Shown here: one piece after another, positions 18,154 through 25,731 of the stretch | How the letters are laid out: each line of letters opens with the position of its first letter | Position numbering within the stretch: position 1 is the stretch's first letter | Assembly: GCA_050331455.1 (NCBI GenBank) | Contig: JBHJGV010000004.1 | Location: 1 to 64,000 of the forward strand | Length of the DNA stretch: 64,000 bases | Source: CAYUYV01 sp050331455 | GTDB taxonomy: Bacteria; Pseudomonadota; Alphaproteobacteria; JAJFIK01 | Reading direction: 5' to 3' | Position numbers and translations under genes: made by a program | Notes under the pieces: model-generated | What the model was told of the DNA's origin: nothing | What the model saw: only the letters and a program-made list of their open reading frames with translations | Databases searched by the model: none

Positions 18154-18885
18154 ATGACCTATTGCCTTGGCGTGCTTCTCGATAGCGGCGTGCTCATGGT
18201 CTCGGACTCGCGCACGAGCGCCGGGATCGATCAGATCGCCTCCGTGTGCAAAATGGAAATCTTCGAAAACGGCGGCACCCATTTCATTTCCATTTTGTCT
18301 GCCGGCAATCTGGCGACCACGCAGGCCGTCATCAGTACCATGCGCCAGAGCCTCGGCTCGGGTGTGATTGGCAGCGATCTTTTCACGGCCGTGACCATGT
18401 TCGATGCCACGCAGGTCGTTGCCAACACCTTGCGCTCGATCATGGCCCGGGATGCGGACTATGTGCGCGCCTTTGGCGACCCCACGGGCTCCTTTGTGGT
18501 GGGCGGCCAAGTGGCCGGCGAGCCTTGTCGCCTGTTCGAAATCTATCCGGCAACGAACTTCATCGAGGCGGGACCGCGCCAGCCCTTCATGCAGATCGGC
18601 GAGAGCAAATATGGCAAGCCGATCCTGGACCGGGCGATCACGCCAGGCACCGACATGATGGAAGCGGTGAAGCTGTCGCTCATCTCCTTCGATGCCACCA
18701 TCCGAAGCAACCTGTCCGTCGGGGCGCCCATCGACGTCATGGTCTACTATAATGATCAGTTCACGTCGGCGAGCCGTCACACATTCATTGAAGACGACGA
18801 CTATTTCTCCGCCCTGCGGAAGGACTATGCCGATCAGTTGATTGGCGTGGTCCAGGGCCTGCCCAACCCGCCGCTCGACGGATAA
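18154..18885 (+). CDS. Anbu-type proteasome-like peptidase (COG3484)
   Basis: 243 residues beginning MTYCLGVLLDSGVLMVSDSR, matching Anbu, the ancestral beta-subunit-like Ntn hydrolase. After removal of Met1, Thr2 would be the catalytic N-terminal nucleophile; Asp and Arg of SDSRT and Lys of CKMEIF are the expected partners. Anbu assembles as an open helical ring rather than a closed 20S barrel. In many genomes it sits with an alpha-E protein, an ATP-grasp protein and a transglutaminase-like protein; none of these is next to it here. Its substrates are unknown. Confidence 0.9.
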   Translation: MTYCLGVLLDSGVLMVSDSRTSAGIDQIASVCKMEIFENGGTHFISILSAGNLATTQAVISTMRQSLGSGVIGSDLFTAVTMFDATQVVANTLRSIMARDADYVRAFGDPTGSFVVGGQVAGEPCRLFEIYPATNFIEAGPRQPFMQIGESKYGKPILDRAITPGTDMMEAVKLSLISFDATIRSNLSVGAPIDVMVYYNDQFTSASRHTFIEDDDYFSALRKDYADQLIGVVQGLPNPPLDG

Positions 18886-18895
18886 GGGGATGCCG

Positions 18896-19405
18896 ATGCG
18901 TTTAGCCGGATGGACTGCGGTATTCCTCATCCTGATCGATGCGACTGCTGCATCGATTCTGCCCCCCAAAGCCTGGGCCCAGGACGCACCGGACCCGGCC
19001 CGGGCGGCGCGCGCGCCTGTGGAGGCCTTCTGGGCCGAGGTTTGGAACCGGGGACAGATCGATGCCATCGACCGGCTGATGAGCGAGGACTTTGTGATCC
19101 ACAGTGCCGGCCGGACCATCGGCCCGCGGGACGCCTTCAAGGCGTGGGTCGCGTCGTTTTTCGACAATATCAGCGGTCTGAGCCTCGACGTTCAGGACAT
19201 CATGACCGACGGCCGCACCGTGGTCACCCGGTGGCGCTGCACCGGCACCTTGACAGGCACCATGTTCGGCATCGAAGGGACCGGCCAGCCCATCCAGTTC
19301 ACGGGCATCAATATCATGACGGTCGAGGATGGCCGCATCACCGAGGCCTGGGTGGAACGGGACGCCCTGGGCCTTCTGCACCGCCTTGAGGGTGGACCCG
19401 ACTAA
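18896..19405 (+). CDS. Exported SnoaL/NTF2-like protein
   Basis: 169 residues. A signal peptide (MRLAGWTAVFLILIDATAAS ... AWAQ) precedes an NTF2-like cone fold typical of SnoaL/polyketide-cyclase-like proteins: VEAFWAEVWNRGQIDAIDRL, then the central TVVTRWRCTGTLTGTMFGIE and final ITEAWVERDALGLL. AAGGGG six bases before the ATG at 18896 favours it over the ATG at 18890. It starts ten bases after the Anbu stop, so the two are probably co-transcribed. Activity is unassigned; this family includes both enzymes and ligand binders. Confidence 0.8.
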   Translation: MRLAGWTAVFLILIDATAASILPPKAWAQDAPDPARAARAPVEAFWAEVWNRGQIDAIDRLMSEDFVIHSAGRTIGPRDAFKAWVASFFDNISGLSLDVQDIMTDGRTVVTRWRCTGTLTGTMFGIEGTGQPIQFTGINIMTVEDGRITEAWVERDALGLLHRLEGGPD

Positions 19406-19448
19406 GGTTTGCCCACGGATTACACTGCACCAGTTTTTGCTGCGCCTC

Positions 19449-19470
19449 TATCGTTCGTACCGGAACGATA
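19449..19470. promoter_or_regulatory. 22-bp palindrome between convergent genes
   Basis: TATCGTTC (19449-19456) and GAACGATA (19463-19470) are perfect 8-base inverted repeats separated by GTACCG. It has the size of a TetR-type operator but lies between two gene ends rather than at a promoter, and no T-run follows on either strand. It may be a weak bidirectional terminator or a leftover operator. Confidence 0.4.
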
Positions 19471-19507
19471 CTATCGTCCCCTTGCGGCCATACCGTCCTT
19501 TCAGGGG

Positions 19508-20353
19508 CTAGCGGCGCGGATCCACGGTCTCGGCAAGGGCCGCGATCGTGGCCGTCAGACGCTCCAGATCCGCCTCCGTGGACAGACGGTGGTCACCGCC
19601 CTTCACAAAAGTCGCGGTCACGTCCGCGGCCTGCAAACGCTCCAAAAGGGTCAGGGAACGCTGCCAGGGCACGTCGGCATCGTCCATGCCGTGGAGGATG
19701 CGGACCGGGCAGGAAAGGGCGATGGGCGCGCGCAGGAGCAAATGTGATCGCCCGTCCTCGATCAGATCCATGGTGATGGGATAGGGCTCGTCGCCATAGG
19801 CGGAGGGGCGCATCCAGCGGCCCGTTTCCTGCAATTCGGTCTTCACGGCGTCGGGAAAGCCCGCCCACATCAAGTCCTCGGTGAAATCGGGCGCCGGGGC
19901 GATGAGCACAAGGCCGGCCACCCGGTCCGGCCGGGCGAGCGCCGCAAGCAGAGCCAGCCAGCCGCCCATGGAAGACCCCACCAGGATCTGCGGGCCGTCG
20001 GTCAGCCCATCAAGGGCTGCCAGGGTGTCGTCGCGCCAGCATCCAATCGTGCCGTTGCTGAAGGCGCCGGAGGATGCGCCATGGCCGAAATAGTCAAAGC
20101 GCAGGCAGGGCCGTCCGGACGCTGCGGCCCAGTCCGCGACACGAACCGCTTTCGATCCGGTCATGTCCGAGTGAAAACCACTGAGCCAGACGAGCCCAAC
20201 CCCCTGGCCTTCCGACCTCCAATAAGCGATGGTCTCCCCATTCGAACGGTCGAGCCGGGCCGGACCGTCGCCTGGATGGGCCTGCCCCGAGGCCGATGCC
20301 GCCGGCTGTGTTTCCTCCGGACGCCTTGATTGTGATGGGCCTGTTTGTTTCAT
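19508..20353 (-). CDS. Alpha/beta hydrolase (serine esterase/thioesterase-like)
   Basis: 281 residues. The nucleophile elbow is GSSMGG with Ser128; an acid is likely in LHGMDDADVPWQ and the catalytic His in GGDHRLS. The lid-free arrangement and the FDYFGHGASSG segment resemble the ABHD10/BAAT-type hydrolases. The first 35 residues are Pro/Ala-rich and not part of the fold, so an internal start is possible. The annotated ATG overlaps the ATG of the divergent glycosyltransferase on the other strand (shared CATG at 20351-20354). Confidence 0.85.
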   Translation of the reverse strand: MKQTGPSQSRRPEETQPAASASGQAHPGDGPARLDRSNGETIAYWRSEGQGVGLVWLSGFHSDMTGSKAVRVADWAAASGRPCLRFDYFGHGASSGAFSNGTIGCWRDDTLAALDGLTDGPQILVGSSMGGWLALLAALARPDRVAGLVLIAPAPDFTEDLMWAGFPDAVKTELQETGRWMRPSAYGDEPYPITMDLIEDGRSHLLLRAPIALSCPVRILHGMDDADVPWQRSLTLLERLQAADVTATFVKGGDHRLSTEADLERLTATIAALAETVDPRR

Positions 20354-21731
20354 GGCTGACTCTTCCGATATGCCGGACCGCGGTCCCCGTCCTCAAACGC
20401 GCAGACGGCGCGCCGGGCGCTTTCGCCCGCGTCTGGAACGACCGGTGATCCTTCAGATTATCCCGGAACTCGGCGCTGGGGGCGCCGAACCCATTGTGAT
20501 CGACCTCGCCTCTGCAATCGTCCAGGCCGGCGGAAGCGCCCTGGTGGCCAGTCATGGCGGGTTCCGTGTCCGCGAAGTGCTGGCCCGGGGCGCACGCCAC
20601 ATCGACCTGCCGGTGCACACCAAAAATCCCTACGGCATGCTGGCCAATACCCTGCGCCTCACCCAGCTGATCGATATGTATGGCGTCGATCTTGTCCATG
20701 TCCATTCCCGGGCCCCGGCCTGGAGCGCGCTGGTGGCCTGTCATGCGACGGACCGCCCGCTCGTGGCGACCTATCACGGCACCTACAATGCAAAAGGGGC
20801 GTGGAAGCGTTTTTACAATTCGGGAATGGTGCGGTCCGAGGCCGTGATCGCCTGTTCCCGGTTCATCGCGGCCCATGTGGAGGCCCAGCACGGGCTGAGC
20901 CAGCGGGGCATCGACGTCATTCCCTGCGGAATTGATATGGACAGCTTCCACCCGGATGCGGTGGATCTCCAGCGGGTTGCCGATCTGCGCCTGCGTTGGG
21001 GTGTGGACGGGCAGGCCGGACCGCCCAACACGGCCCGGGGCGAGACGCCCGGCAAGATGCGCATTGTGCTCCTGCCCGCGCGGCTGACAGCCTGGAAGGG
21101 GCACCGGGTGCTGATTGAGGCGCTGGCCCGGGTCAAAGCCGCCGGACGCCATGTGGACAATTGGACGGCCGTCCTGGTCGGGGATCCTCAGGGGCGCCAA
21201 GGCTATGTGGACGCCCTGGAGCAAAGAATCCGGCGTTTGAATCTGCGCGGCCGGGTGTTGATCCACGGACATGAGGACAATATGCCCGCCGCCTATGCGG
21301 CGGCCGATATCGTGGTGTCGCCGGCGGTCGAGCCGGAAGCCTTCGGCCGGGTGCCCGTGGAGGCCCAGGCCATGGGCCGGCCCGTGATCGCCACGAATCA
21401 CGGTGGGCCTACGGAGACGGTGCGAGCGGAGGACGCGGTCACAGCCACAGGCTGGCTGGTGCCGCCGCGCAATCCCAAGGCCCTGGGCGAGGCCATCGAG
21501 ACGGCCCTCGACCTCGATCTGGAGGACTGGCGCGCCATGGGGGCCCGGGGACGGGAGCATGTGGAGCGCACTTACGCATTGGATACGATGACCGGCGATA
21601 CCTTGGCTTTGTATCGGCGCTTGATAGAGGACTTCGCCCTGCCTATCCCTCTCCATGACCGGACCGTTCCGGTGCCCGCCGATCCGCAATCCGCCGCCGC
21701 CCCGTCCTTGAAAGAAAGCGTCACGCCATGA
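20352..21731 (+). CDS. GT4-family glycosyltransferase (GT-B fold)
   Basis: 459 residues. A basic N-terminal tail (RRRRAGRFRPRL) precedes the GT-B fold: LQIIPELGAGGAEPIVIDLA as the first Rossmann strand and loop, HVHSRAPAWSAL, and the GT4 nucleotide-sugar motif EAFGRVPVEAQAMGRPVIAT with the EX7E pair. This matches LPS-core or capsule-type transferases that move a sugar from a nucleotide donor. No ribosome site is evident at the ATG at 20352, which overlaps the divergent hydrolase start; the ATG at 20370 is an alternative. It is coupled to the next gene through ATGA. Confidence 0.88.
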   Translation: MADSSDMPDRGPRPQTRRRRAGRFRPRLERPVILQIIPELGAGGAEPIVIDLASAIVQAGGSALVASHGGFRVREVLARGARHIDLPVHTKNPYGMLANTLRLTQLIDMYGVDLVHVHSRAPAWSALVACHATDRPLVATYHGTYNAKGAWKRFYNSGMVRSEAVIACSRFIAAHVEAQHGLSQRGIDVIPCGIDMDSFHPDAVDLQRVADLRLRWGVDGQAGPPNTARGETPGKMRIVLLPARLTAWKGHRVLIEALARVKAAGRHVDNWTAVLVGDPQGRQGYVDALEQRIRRLNLRGRVLIHGHEDNMPAAYAAADIVVSPAVEPEAFGRVPVEAQAMGRPVIATNHGGPTETVRAEDAVTATGWLVPPRNPKALGEAIETALDLDLEDWRAMGARGREHVERTYALDTMTGDTLALYRRLIEDFALPIPLHDRTVPVPADPQSAAAPSLKESVTP

Positions 21732-22474
21732 CCGGCCCTTCGTCCGCACGGCACTACACGGTGTTGGCCATGAAATGGGGTCCCAAATACGGGCCCGATT
21801 ACGTCAACACGCTCTACAGCATGGTTGCCCGGAACCTGACTCTGCCCTTCCAGTTCGTCTGCTTCACCGACGATGCGGCCGATATCCGGGACGAGGTCAT
21901 CTGCCGCCCCCTGCCCGAGATCGCCGTGCCGGACGCCCATGCCGATGTCCCGTGGCGCAAGGTGGGGCTTTATCGGCCCGATCTTCTGGAATGGTCCGGC
22001 AAGGCGTTGTTCATCGATCTCGATGTCATCGTCACAGGGTCCCTGAACGACCTGTTTGCCTACACGGACAAGCTCGGCATTGCCGAGAACTGGACACAGC
22101 CCGGGCAGAATATCGGCAACACCTCGGTGTTCACCTTCAACCTGGGATCCATGGGCTATATTTACGATCGGTACTGCAAAACTTGGGACACCCTGTTCGA
22201 TCGGTTCGACAATTCCCAGAAATTCGTCTCGGAAACGGCCCATGCCCGGGGCGATCTGCATTACTTTCCCAAGACCTGGGTGCGCAGTTTCAAGGTGGAC
22301 TGCATGCCGGGCGGCCTGATGAACTGGGTCGCCACGCCGCGTCTGCCCCAGGACGCCCGGATCGTCGCGTTCCACGGCGATCCCAAGCCGCCCGACGCGG
22401 CACGCGGGCACTATCCCGGCAAGTGGTACAAGCATGTCCGCCCGACCCCCTGGATCCGGGACCATTGGCGCTGA
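21728..22474 (+). CDS. Glycosyltransferase-like protein (GT-A fold, DxD)
   Basis: 248 residues. The segment LFIDLDVIVTGSLNDLFAY holds the DxD motif that binds the metal-nucleotide sugar in GT-A enzymes, preceded by the FVCFTDDAADI strand. The conserved FHGDPKP and WIRDHW end the domain. It resembles the family 8-like proteins found next to surface-polysaccharide transferases. It starts inside the previous transferase's stop (ATGA), so the pair should act in one pathway, probably a surface glycan. Donor and acceptor are unknown. Confidence 0.8.
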   Translation: MTGPSSARHYTVLAMKWGPKYGPDYVNTLYSMVARNLTLPFQFVCFTDDAADIRDEVICRPLPEIAVPDAHADVPWRKVGLYRPDLLEWSGKALFIDLDVIVTGSLNDLFAYTDKLGIAENWTQPGQNIGNTSVFTFNLGSMGYIYDRYCKTWDTLFDRFDNSQKFVSETAHARGDLHYFPKTWVRSFKVDCMPGGLMNWVATPRLPQDARIVAFHGDPKPPDAARGHYPGKWYKHVRPTPWIRDHWR

Positions 22475-22490
22475 AGCCCATGGGACGGCG

Positions 22491-22516
22491 AGCCGGGCCG
22501 TTCCGGCCCGGCTTTT
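22491..22516 (+). terminator. Rho-independent terminator after the glycosyltransferase pair
   Basis: A perfect 10-base stem AGCCGGGCCG / CGGCCCGGCT with the loop TTC is followed by TTTTG. It lies 16 bases after the stop at 22474 on the same strand. Confidence 0.85.
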
Positions 22517-22565
22517 GTTGAAGCCTTTGGCAACTGGCCTATAGTCGGAGCGCGGTCCTCTGGGT

Positions 22566-22727
22566 CTAGTGCACAGACTCATACGGATGGTGCAGGCCGT
22601 CATCGCGAGCCGCGACAGCGGCGCGGCGATCCAGAGCCGCTGATTTGGAGCTTCGTGGCCCTGGATGGCTTCGCTTCGCTCGCCATGTCGGCGCGAACTG
22701 AATCATCTGAATGTGCCAGTGCACTAG
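22566..22727. repeat. CTAGTGCAC-bounded palindromic intergenic element
   Basis: A 162-base element with perfect 9-base inverted ends, CTAGTGCAC (22566-22574) and GTGCACTAG (22719-22727). Inside is a nested imperfect inverted repeat: the arm 22600-22634 (CATCGCGAGC ... GCGATCCAG) pairs with 22661-22687 (CTGGATGGC ... GCTCGCCATG). The internal motif belongs to the gtcatcgcgag...cgatccag type found scattered in many alphaproteobacteria. It encodes nothing and has the form of a MITE. It makes up half of the 335-base gap before thrS; the remainder has no other gene. Confidence 0.75.
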
Positions 22728-22809
22728 CCCGCAGGCTGGCCGCGCTCACCGTCACGCTTAAAGGTACACACACTCTCCGACAGTCTCCGACAGTGGAAAG
22801 GTCGAACCG

Positions 22810-24795
22810 ATGTCGTCTGATGCTCAAGCCGCCCCCGTCGCCATCACGCTGCCCGATGGCAGCGTGCGCACCTTCGAGGGACCGGTGACCGGCACCGACA
22901 TCGCGGCCGACATTTCCAAAAGCCTCGCCAAGGCCGCCCTCGCCGTGAAAATCGACGGTGAGCTGAGCGATCTGTTCGCGCCCATCGACCGCGACGCCAA
23001 GGTGGAAATCGTCACGACCAAGAATGAAGACGAGGCCTTGGAGCTGATCCGTCACGATGCGGCCCATTTGCTCGCCCAGGCGGTCCAGGACCTGTTTCCA
23101 GGCACGCAGGTCACGATTGGTCCCGTCATCCAGGACGGCTTCTATTACGATTTCGCACGCAACGAACCGTTCCGGGCGGAAGATCTTGAGGCAATCGAAA
23201 AGCGCATGGCGGAGATCGTCGACGAAGGACGGGCGACCCGCCGGGAAGTCTGGCCGCGGGACAAGGCCATCGCCCATTTCGAGGCCATGGGCGAGGCCTA
23301 CAAGGCTGAGATCATTCGGGATTTGCCGGACAGCGAAGAGATCAAGATCTATTTCCACGGCGACTGGCACGACCTGTGCCGTGGCCCGCATCTGCCCAGC
23401 ACCAAGCAGATCGGCAAAGCCTTCAAACTGACCAAGCTGGCCGGCGCCTATTGGCGGGGCGATTCCAACAATGCCCAGCTCCAGCGCATCTACGGCACCG
23501 CTTGGCGCACGGACGAAGAGCTGCAAGCCTATTTAACCCGCATCGAGGAAGCCGAGCGGCGGGATCACCGGCGCCTTGCCAAGGACATGTCGCTGTTCCA
23601 CATGCAGGAGGACGGGCCGGGGTCCATCTTCTGGCATCCCAAGGGCTGGCGGCTGTTCCAGGCCTTGATCAGCTATATGCGCCGTCGCCAGACCGAGGCG
23701 GGCTATCAGGAAATCAACACGCCGGATGTCCTGGATCGCTCATTGTGGGAAAAGTCTGGACACTGGGAAAAATTCGGCGAGAACATGTACACGACGCAGA
23801 CCCCCGACGAACGGGTGTTTGCCCTCAAGCCGATGAACTGCCCGGGCCATGTCCAGGTGTTCCGACAGGGCTTGCGCAGCTATCGCGAACTGCCCCTGAA
23901 ATTCGCCGAATTCGGCAAGGTACACCGTTATGAACCCTCAGGCGCCCTGCACGGTTCCATGCGCGTGCGCCACTTCACCCAGGACGATGCGCATATTTTC
24001 TGCACGGAAGATCAAATTACGGAGGAGTGCGTCACGGTCACGAAGCTCATCCTCGACATCTATCGGGATTTCGGGTTCGATGACGTGCGGGTGAAGTTCT
24101 CCGACCGTCCGGAAAAGCGGGTGGGCGCGGACGACATCTGGGACAAGTCCGAGGCCGCCCTGAAGGCCGCCGCCGAGGCAGCCGGTCTGGAGATGACCTA
24201 CAATCCGGGGGAAGGCGCGTTCTACGGGCCGAAACTGGAGTTCGTCCTGCGCGATGCCATTGGGCGGGACTGGCAGTGCGGCACCCTTCAGGTTGACCTC
24301 AATCTGCCCGAACGGCTCGGCGCCACCTTTATCGGCGAGGACAGCCAGAAGCACCATCCGGTCATGCTGCACCGCGCCCTGTTCGGCTCGCTGGAGCGCT
24401 TCATCGGCATTCTGATCGAGCACCATGCGGGCCGCTTCCCCCTGTGGCTCTCGCCTATCCAGGTCATGGTGGCGACGATTACGTCCGATGCGGATGACTA
24501 CGGAATGGAGGTCCTGGCTCGCCTGCGCAAAGCCGGTATCGAGGCGGATGCGGACCTGCGCAATGAAAAGATCAATCTGAAGATTCGCGAACATTCGCTC
24601 CAGAAGATCCCGGTTCTTTTCATTGCCGGCCGCAAAGAGGCCGAGGAGGGCACCGTTTCAATCCGCCGTCTCGGCTCGGAAGCGCAGACCAGCCTGCCGC
24701 TGGAGGAGGCCATCGCCGGCATTGTGGGCGAGGCAACGCCTCCGGATCGGCGCGAACAGGCCGAAACGCCCGTGCCGGGCACGGCAGCGGCCTGA
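22810..24795 (+). CDS. thrS: Threonine--tRNA ligase
   Basis: 661 residues, full length. The TGS domain is at residues 1-65 (ITLPDGSVRTFEGPVTGTDI), followed by the editing domain (HDAAHLLAQAVQDLF, HGDWHDLCRGPH), then the class II catalytic core with the zinc Cys in ALKPMNCPGHVQVFRQG, motif 2 in FGKVHRYEPSGALHGSMRVR, motif 3 near LHRALFGSLERFIGILIEH, and the anticodon-binding domain at the end. It charges tRNA-Thr with threonine. infC follows after 234 bases, the conserved thrS-infC order. Confidence 0.98.
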   Translation: MSSDAQAAPVAITLPDGSVRTFEGPVTGTDIAADISKSLAKAALAVKIDGELSDLFAPIDRDAKVEIVTTKNEDEALELIRHDAAHLLAQAVQDLFPGTQVTIGPVIQDGFYYDFARNEPFRAEDLEAIEKRMAEIVDEGRATRREVWPRDKAIAHFEAMGEAYKAEIIRDLPDSEEIKIYFHGDWHDLCRGPHLPSTKQIGKAFKLTKLAGAYWRGDSNNAQLQRIYGTAWRTDEELQAYLTRIEEAERRDHRRLAKDMSLFHMQEDGPGSIFWHPKGWRLFQALISYMRRRQTEAGYQEINTPDVLDRSLWEKSGHWEKFGENMYTTQTPDERVFALKPMNCPGHVQVFRQGLRSYRELPLKFAEFGKVHRYEPSGALHGSMRVRHFTQDDAHIFCTEDQITEECVTVTKLILDIYRDFGFDDVRVKFSDRPEKRVGADDIWDKSEAALKAAAEAAGLEMTYNPGEGAFYGPKLEFVLRDAIGRDWQCGTLQVDLNLPERLGATFIGEDSQKHHPVMLHRALFGSLERFIGILIEHHAGRFPLWLSPIQVMVATITSDADDYGMEVLARLRKAGIEADADLRNEKINLKIREHSLQKIPVLFIAGRKEAEEGTVSIRRLGSEAQTSLPLEEAIAGIVGEATPPDRREQAETPVPGTAAA

Positions 24796-24904
24796 AATCG
24801 CTCCCATGGCGGCAAATTCAGCAAATTGTGCCGTCAATCGGCATTTAAGCCTTGCGCTTTAGACTAAATAGCGCACTTTTGTATTGGGTTCTTGGGAAGG
24901 GCAA

Positions 24905-24970
24905 AGTCGCCGGCCGGCGGAACCCGATACAACCCCTCCTCAAGGGGTGCCGGTGGTCGTATCCGTCCTT
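24905..24970 (+). promoter_or_regulatory. Structured leader upstream of infC
   Basis: The 234 bases between thrS and infC contain no gene. They do hold GC-rich hairpin potential: GCCGGCCGGC around 24910-24920 and ACCCC TCCTCA AGGGGT at 24932-24948. No T-run follows the hairpins, so they are more likely leader structure than a terminator; a leader hairpin is known in infC operons of other bacteria. Confidence 0.3.
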
Positions 24971-25029
24971 GTTGCGGTGCCGCCTCCGTTCAAGACAGCC
25001 GGCTCGCGCCAAGAAATGGAGACTGTTAC

Positions 25030-25572
25030 ATAGCTCGCCGTCCGATGAACGCTCAGCAGGAACCGCGCGACAGCGGTCCTCGCGTCAATGAACAAATCCG
25101 CGTCCGCGAAGTTCTTCTGATCGATGACAGCGGTGAAAAACAGGGAGTCACTCCCATAGAAGAGGCCCTGGCGATGGCCTCCGAAGCGGGCCTCGATCTC
25201 GTCGAGGTCGCCGGCAATTCATCCCCGCCGGTCTGTAAAATCCTCGACTATGGTAAATTCAAATACCAGGCTCAAAAACGCGCCAACGAGGCGCGCAAGA
25301 AGCAGAAGACCGTCGAGGTCAAAGAAGTCAAGATGCGCCCCAATATCGACAAGCACGACTATGACGTGAAGCTCAAGGCCATGCACCGCTTCTTTGAAGA
25401 GGGTGACAAGGTCAAAGTCACTTTGCGGTTTCGCGGGCGCGAGATGGCTCACCAGAATCTCGGCATGGAACTGATGCGTAAAGTCCAAACCGAGGTTGAG
25501 GAAATCGCAAAGGTCGAGCTGCATCCCAAGCTCGAGGGGCGGCAGATGATCATGGTGATGGCACCGCGCTGA
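25030..25572 (+). CDS. infC: Translation initiation factor IF-3 with an ATA start codon
   Basis: 180 residues if started at the ATA codon at 25030 (ATA GCT CGC CGT CCG ATG). TGGAGA lies eight bases before ATA, ideal for a ribosome site, and the reading (M)ARRPMNAQQE fits the usual short alphaproteobacterial N-terminus, whereas the ATG at 25045 has no site. IF-3 discriminates against non-standard starts, so an ATA start makes the gene self-limiting, as with the AUU start in E. coli. Both domains are present: VNEQIRVREVLLIDDSGEKQG, the linker KFKYQAQKRANEARKKQKTV, and the C-terminal RFRGREMAHQNLG. Confidence 0.95.
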   Translation: MARRPMNAQQEPRDSGPRVNEQIRVREVLLIDDSGEKQGVTPIEEALAMASEAGLDLVEVAGNSSPPVCKILDYGKFKYQAQKRANEARKKQKTVEVKEVKMRPNIDKHDYDVKLKAMHRFFEEGDKVKVTLRFRGREMAHQNLGMELMRKVQTEVEEIAKVELHPKLEGRQMIMVMAPR

Positions 25573-25606
25573 GCGTCCGCCCATCATCGTGCTCACGTCA
25601 GAGCCG

Positions 25607-25634
25607 AGGCCCGGTCTCCTGCAGATCGGGCCCT
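25607..25634 (+). terminator. Possible terminator hairpin after infC
   Basis: AGGCCCG (25607-25613) pairs with CGGGCCCT (25627-25634) across a 13-base loop, 35 bases after the infC stop. There is no T-run, so it would be a weak intrinsic terminator or a processing hairpin. Confidence 0.35.
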
Positions 25635-25731
25635 AAGGCCTTTGCCCGCGTCGCCGGCCAAACAGCGTCAAGACCCTGTCAATGCCTGTTGCGTATCACC
25701 GAGCCCCTGAATCGTGGACGGAGGCAGCTCC

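Noticed and set aside
24892..25029. Upstream extension of infC to 24892
   Set aside because: The 46 extra residues are leader-like (low conservation, hairpins), and the ATA start with its ribosome site explains the gene better.
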